Source of the DNA: Paenibacillus sp. 37
GTDB taxonomy: Bacteria; Bacillota; Bacilli; Paenibacillales; Paenibacillaceae
Length of the DNA stretch: 64,000 bases
Reading direction: 5' to 3'
Assembly: GCF_008386395.1 (NCBI RefSeq)
Contig: NZ_CP043761.1
Coordinates: forward strand, 3,224,001-3,288,000
Shown piece by piece: positions 62,356-64,000 of this stretch. Numbering within the stretch: the stretch's first letter is position 1; each line of letters begins with the position of its first letter. The notes under the pieces were generated by a model. It saw nothing but the letters and a program-made list of their open reading frames with translations, was not told where the DNA came from and made no database searches. Made by a program: the position numbers and the translations under genes.

Positions 62356-62383
62356 TTCATACTCCGTTCATATTCCGGTCATG
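62356..62383 (+). promoter_or_regulatory. 11-bp-phased direct repeats before first hydrolase gene
   Basis: TTCATA at 62356 and 62367 and GTCATG at 62378 recur every 11 bp, one helical turn, a layout typical for OmpR-family binding. The same block stands before the second hydrolase gene. Confidence 0.5.
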
Positions 62384-62456
62384 GGGAGTACATCTTTCTT
62401 GATTAGGATTTCTTAAGCAGCCTACCAGGCTAATATACAGATGAGGATAGGAGCAG

Positions 62457-63443
62457 ATGAATGTGAATCAACAAACAGACAAAGAAGTTCAGAGTAAAAG
62501 CAAAACCAAAAAAGTGTTAAGCATTTTGTTTAAAGTACTATGCGCAATCATTTTAGCAATTTTACTTTTTGTAGCTACCGTATATACCGTCAATAAAATC
62601 AGCAGTTATTCGGAGCAAAAAAGAATGGAGCCTTATGGTCAACATGTATCCGTGGATGGGAAAAATATGAATGTGTTCATTCAAGGCGAAGGCGAGGAAA
62701 CGATTGTGCTTCTGCCTGGTTTTGGAACAGCGTCACCTGCACTTGATTTTAAGCCCCTTATCTCGGAGCTAGCCCCATATTATAAAGTCGTCGTGGTTGA
62801 ACCTTTTGGTTATGGATTAAGTGATCAGACCGAAAGGGAACGCAGTACGGCAAATATCGTCAGTGAAATCCACGAAGCGTTACAGAGTCTACATATTGAT
62901 CGTTATATCTTGATGGGTCATTCCATTTCGGGAATCTATAGTCTGGATTATGTGAACAAATATGCAGATGAAGTAAGTGCATACGTTGGGCTGGACACCA
63001 GTGTTCCAGCGATTAGTGAACAGAAGGTTGAAGCATCAGAAATCGTACCGATTCAATGGTACCGTAACTTGGGTTTCCCGCGTTTGCAATTGAAATTGAG
63101 TGATGATCCATATGCTGGGCTCCCGTATGATGAACAAACCAAAGAACAATTGAACATTTTGATACAAAAGAACATGTTTAATTCAACTCAATTAAACGAG
63201 ATTGTAAGCATGTATTCCAATTTTAAAGCAGCTGAACAGTTAACGTTCCCAGTCGATCTCCCGATTCTTTTCTTTGTTCAAAAGAATCATCCTGCAGTGG
63301 ACAATTGGGTTCCCGAACATGAGAAGTTAATAGAGAACTCTGCGCGTGGTGAAGTGGTGCTACTGGAAGCAAATCATTATCTATACCGTTCCCATGCCAA
63401 AGAAATCGCTGAAAAATTCAGGGGGTTTATGACGCAACGGTAA
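62457..63443 (+). CDS. Membrane-anchored alpha/beta hydrolase (paralogue 1)
   Basis: 328 residues. A basic N-terminus and one membrane segment (LFKVLCAIILAILLFVATVYTV, about 23-45) anchor an alpha/beta-hydrolase domain outside or at the membrane. The nucleophile is Ser156 in GHSISG, the closing His is His307 in EANHYL, and the oxyanion region is LLPGFGTASPALDF. AGGAG lies 3 nt before ATG 62457 but 9 nt before GTG 62463; comparison with the second copy favours GTG. Reaction unknown: an esterase, lipase or peptidase-like function is likely. It follows the two-component genes. Confidence 0.88.
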   Translation: MNVNQQTDKEVQSKSKTKKVLSILFKVLCAIILAILLFVATVYTVNKISSYSEQKRMEPYGQHVSVDGKNMNVFIQGEGEETIVLLPGFGTASPALDFKPLISELAPYYKVVVVEPFGYGLSDQTERERSTANIVSEIHEALQSLHIDRYILMGHSISGIYSLDYVNKYADEVSAYVGLDTSVPAISEQKVEASEIVPIQWYRNLGFPRLQLKLSDDPYAGLPYDEQTKEQLNILIQKNMFNSTQLNEIVSMYSNFKAAEQLTFPVDLPILFFVQKNHPAVDNWVPEHEKLIENSARGEVVLLEANHYLYRSHAKEIAEKFRGFMTQR

Positions 63444-63458
63444 ATATTAATTAGCTTG

Positions 63459-63486
63459 TTCATATTCAGTTCATATTGACGTCACG
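63459..63486 (+). promoter_or_regulatory. 11-bp-phased direct repeats before second hydrolase gene
   Basis: TTCATA at 63459 and 63470 and GTCACG at 63481, the same order and phase as at 62356-62383. The following ~35 bp (GGGGAGTACATCTT and onward) are also conserved between the two places. Confidence 0.5.
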
Positions 63487-63569
63487 GGGAGTACATCTTC
63501 CTTGGATAAGATTTCATTAACGGCAATGAAGCAAGTCCAATAAGCGGTTCAAGACAGGAGAAGATCAGC

Positions 63570-64000
63570 GTGACACAACCAGAAGGAAAGAAAGCCAAGA
63601 ATAGTACCAGGGCCAAGAAGGTACGAAATATTATACTTAAAATACTAGGAGCAATCTTAATTGCCATTGTTCTATTTCTGGGTATTGTTTATATCACAAA
63701 TGTAATCAGCAGTAATTCTGAGGCGAAAAAGATCGAGTCTTACGGTCAGCATGTATCTGTAGACGGGAAAAATATGAATGTGCTCATTCAGGGTGAAGGC
63801 AAGGAAACGATTGTGTTTCTGCCCGGTTATGGAACAGCAACACCAGTGCTTGATTTCAAGTTGCTTATTGATGAATTATCTCCATATTACAAAGTGGTTG
63901 CTGTTGAGCCATTCGGTTATGGATTAAGTGATGAAACTGAAAAAGAAAGAACCACAGAGAATATCGTAAGTGAAATTCATGAAGCTCTGCAACAACTGGA
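63570..64000 (+). CDS. Membrane-anchored alpha/beta hydrolase (paralogue 2), partial
   Basis: First 143 codons of a second hydrolase, cut by the window end. GTG 63570 with AGGAG 9 nt upstream. It has the same layout as the preceding gene: a Lys-rich start, a membrane segment (IILKILGAILIAIVLFLGIVY), then the conserved SYGQHVSVDGKNMNVLIQGEG, FLPGYGTATPVLDF and VEPFGYGLSDETEKE. Most residues match paralogue 1, but many silent and some coding changes separate them, so this is an old tandem duplication. The catalytic Ser lies beyond the window. Confidence 0.85.
   Translation, partial: MTQPEGKKAKNSTRAKKVRNIILKILGAILIAIVLFLGIVYITNVISSNSEAKKIESYGQHVSVDGKNMNVLIQGEGKETIVFLPGYGTATPVLDFKLLIDELSPYYKVVAVEPFGYGLSDETEKERTTENIVSEIHEALQQL

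Noticed and set aside
62457..64000. Duplicated hydrolase region as an assembly artefact
   Set aside because: The copies differ at many third-codon positions and in their N-termini, so this is a true diverged duplication.
1..64000. Prophage, insertion sequence or genomic island borders
   Set aside because: No transposase, integrase, tRNA edge or terminal inverted repeat was seen; gene content and style look chromosomal throughout.

Overview
The window looks like a chromosomal segment of a Paenibacillus-type spore-forming Firmicute. This is inferred from strong AAGGAGG-type ribosome binding sites, frequent TTG and GTG starts, a BclB-type collagen-like exosporium protein, CgeB- and WbsX-type glycosyl enzymes, and many sugar ABC transporters paired with AraC or GntR regulators. 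No rRNA, tRNA, insertion sequence, phage or CRISPR array was found. Genes run almost entirely on the + strand; six genes are on the - strand.

Layout. 1-3351: end of an LplB/YtcP-type sugar ABC operon (permease tail, lipoprotein) and a GH30 glycosidase. 3465-10439: genes that suggest glycosylation of the spore surface (small repeat protein, CgeB-like and WbsX-like enzymes, collagen-like protein), interrupted by an AraC regulator divergent from a GH29 alpha-L-fucosidase. 10561-17235: a small secreted protein, an AT-rich gene-poor stretch, a possible 27-codon leader peptide and a very large secreted subtilisin. 17502-26250: regulator, GH125 alpha-1,6-mannosidase, ABC importer and GH38 alpha-mannosidase, which fits uptake and trimming of mannosyl glycans. 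26492-29554: two Gfo/Idh/MocA dehydrogenases around an AraC regulator. 29706-30419: a family 2 glycosyltransferase, then a strongly folded non-coding element.

30805-38805: a peptide-use operon (FadR-type regulator, M20 hydrolase, peptide-binding lipoprotein, two permeases, S9 peptidase, unknown protein) without ATPase genes. 38970-46917: small single-gene units, including an Asp23 protein, two GNATs, a pentapeptide-repeat protein, an Lsa-type ABC-F antibiotic-resistance protein behind a leader peptide and hairpin, a TetR regulator, and an ECF sigma factor with its likely anti-sigma factor.

47287-53555: a compact six-gene operon (glycosyltransferase, class III aminotransferase, zinc dehydrogenase, MFS carrier, DUF1349 protein, HAD phosphatase) facing an AraC gene. 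Together these chemistries could make and export an amino-sugar or aminocyclitol-like compound, and this is the best candidate for an undescribed system. 54663-56089: FAD oxidoreductase with a coiled-coil partner. 56301-59962: P450 with a clear inverted-repeat operator, a drug exporter and its TetR regulator. 59956-64000: a small protein and an OmpR-type two-component system, followed by two paralogous membrane-anchored alpha/beta hydrolases. Each hydrolase has the same 11-bp-phased direct repeats upstream, which suggests a regulator-target module.
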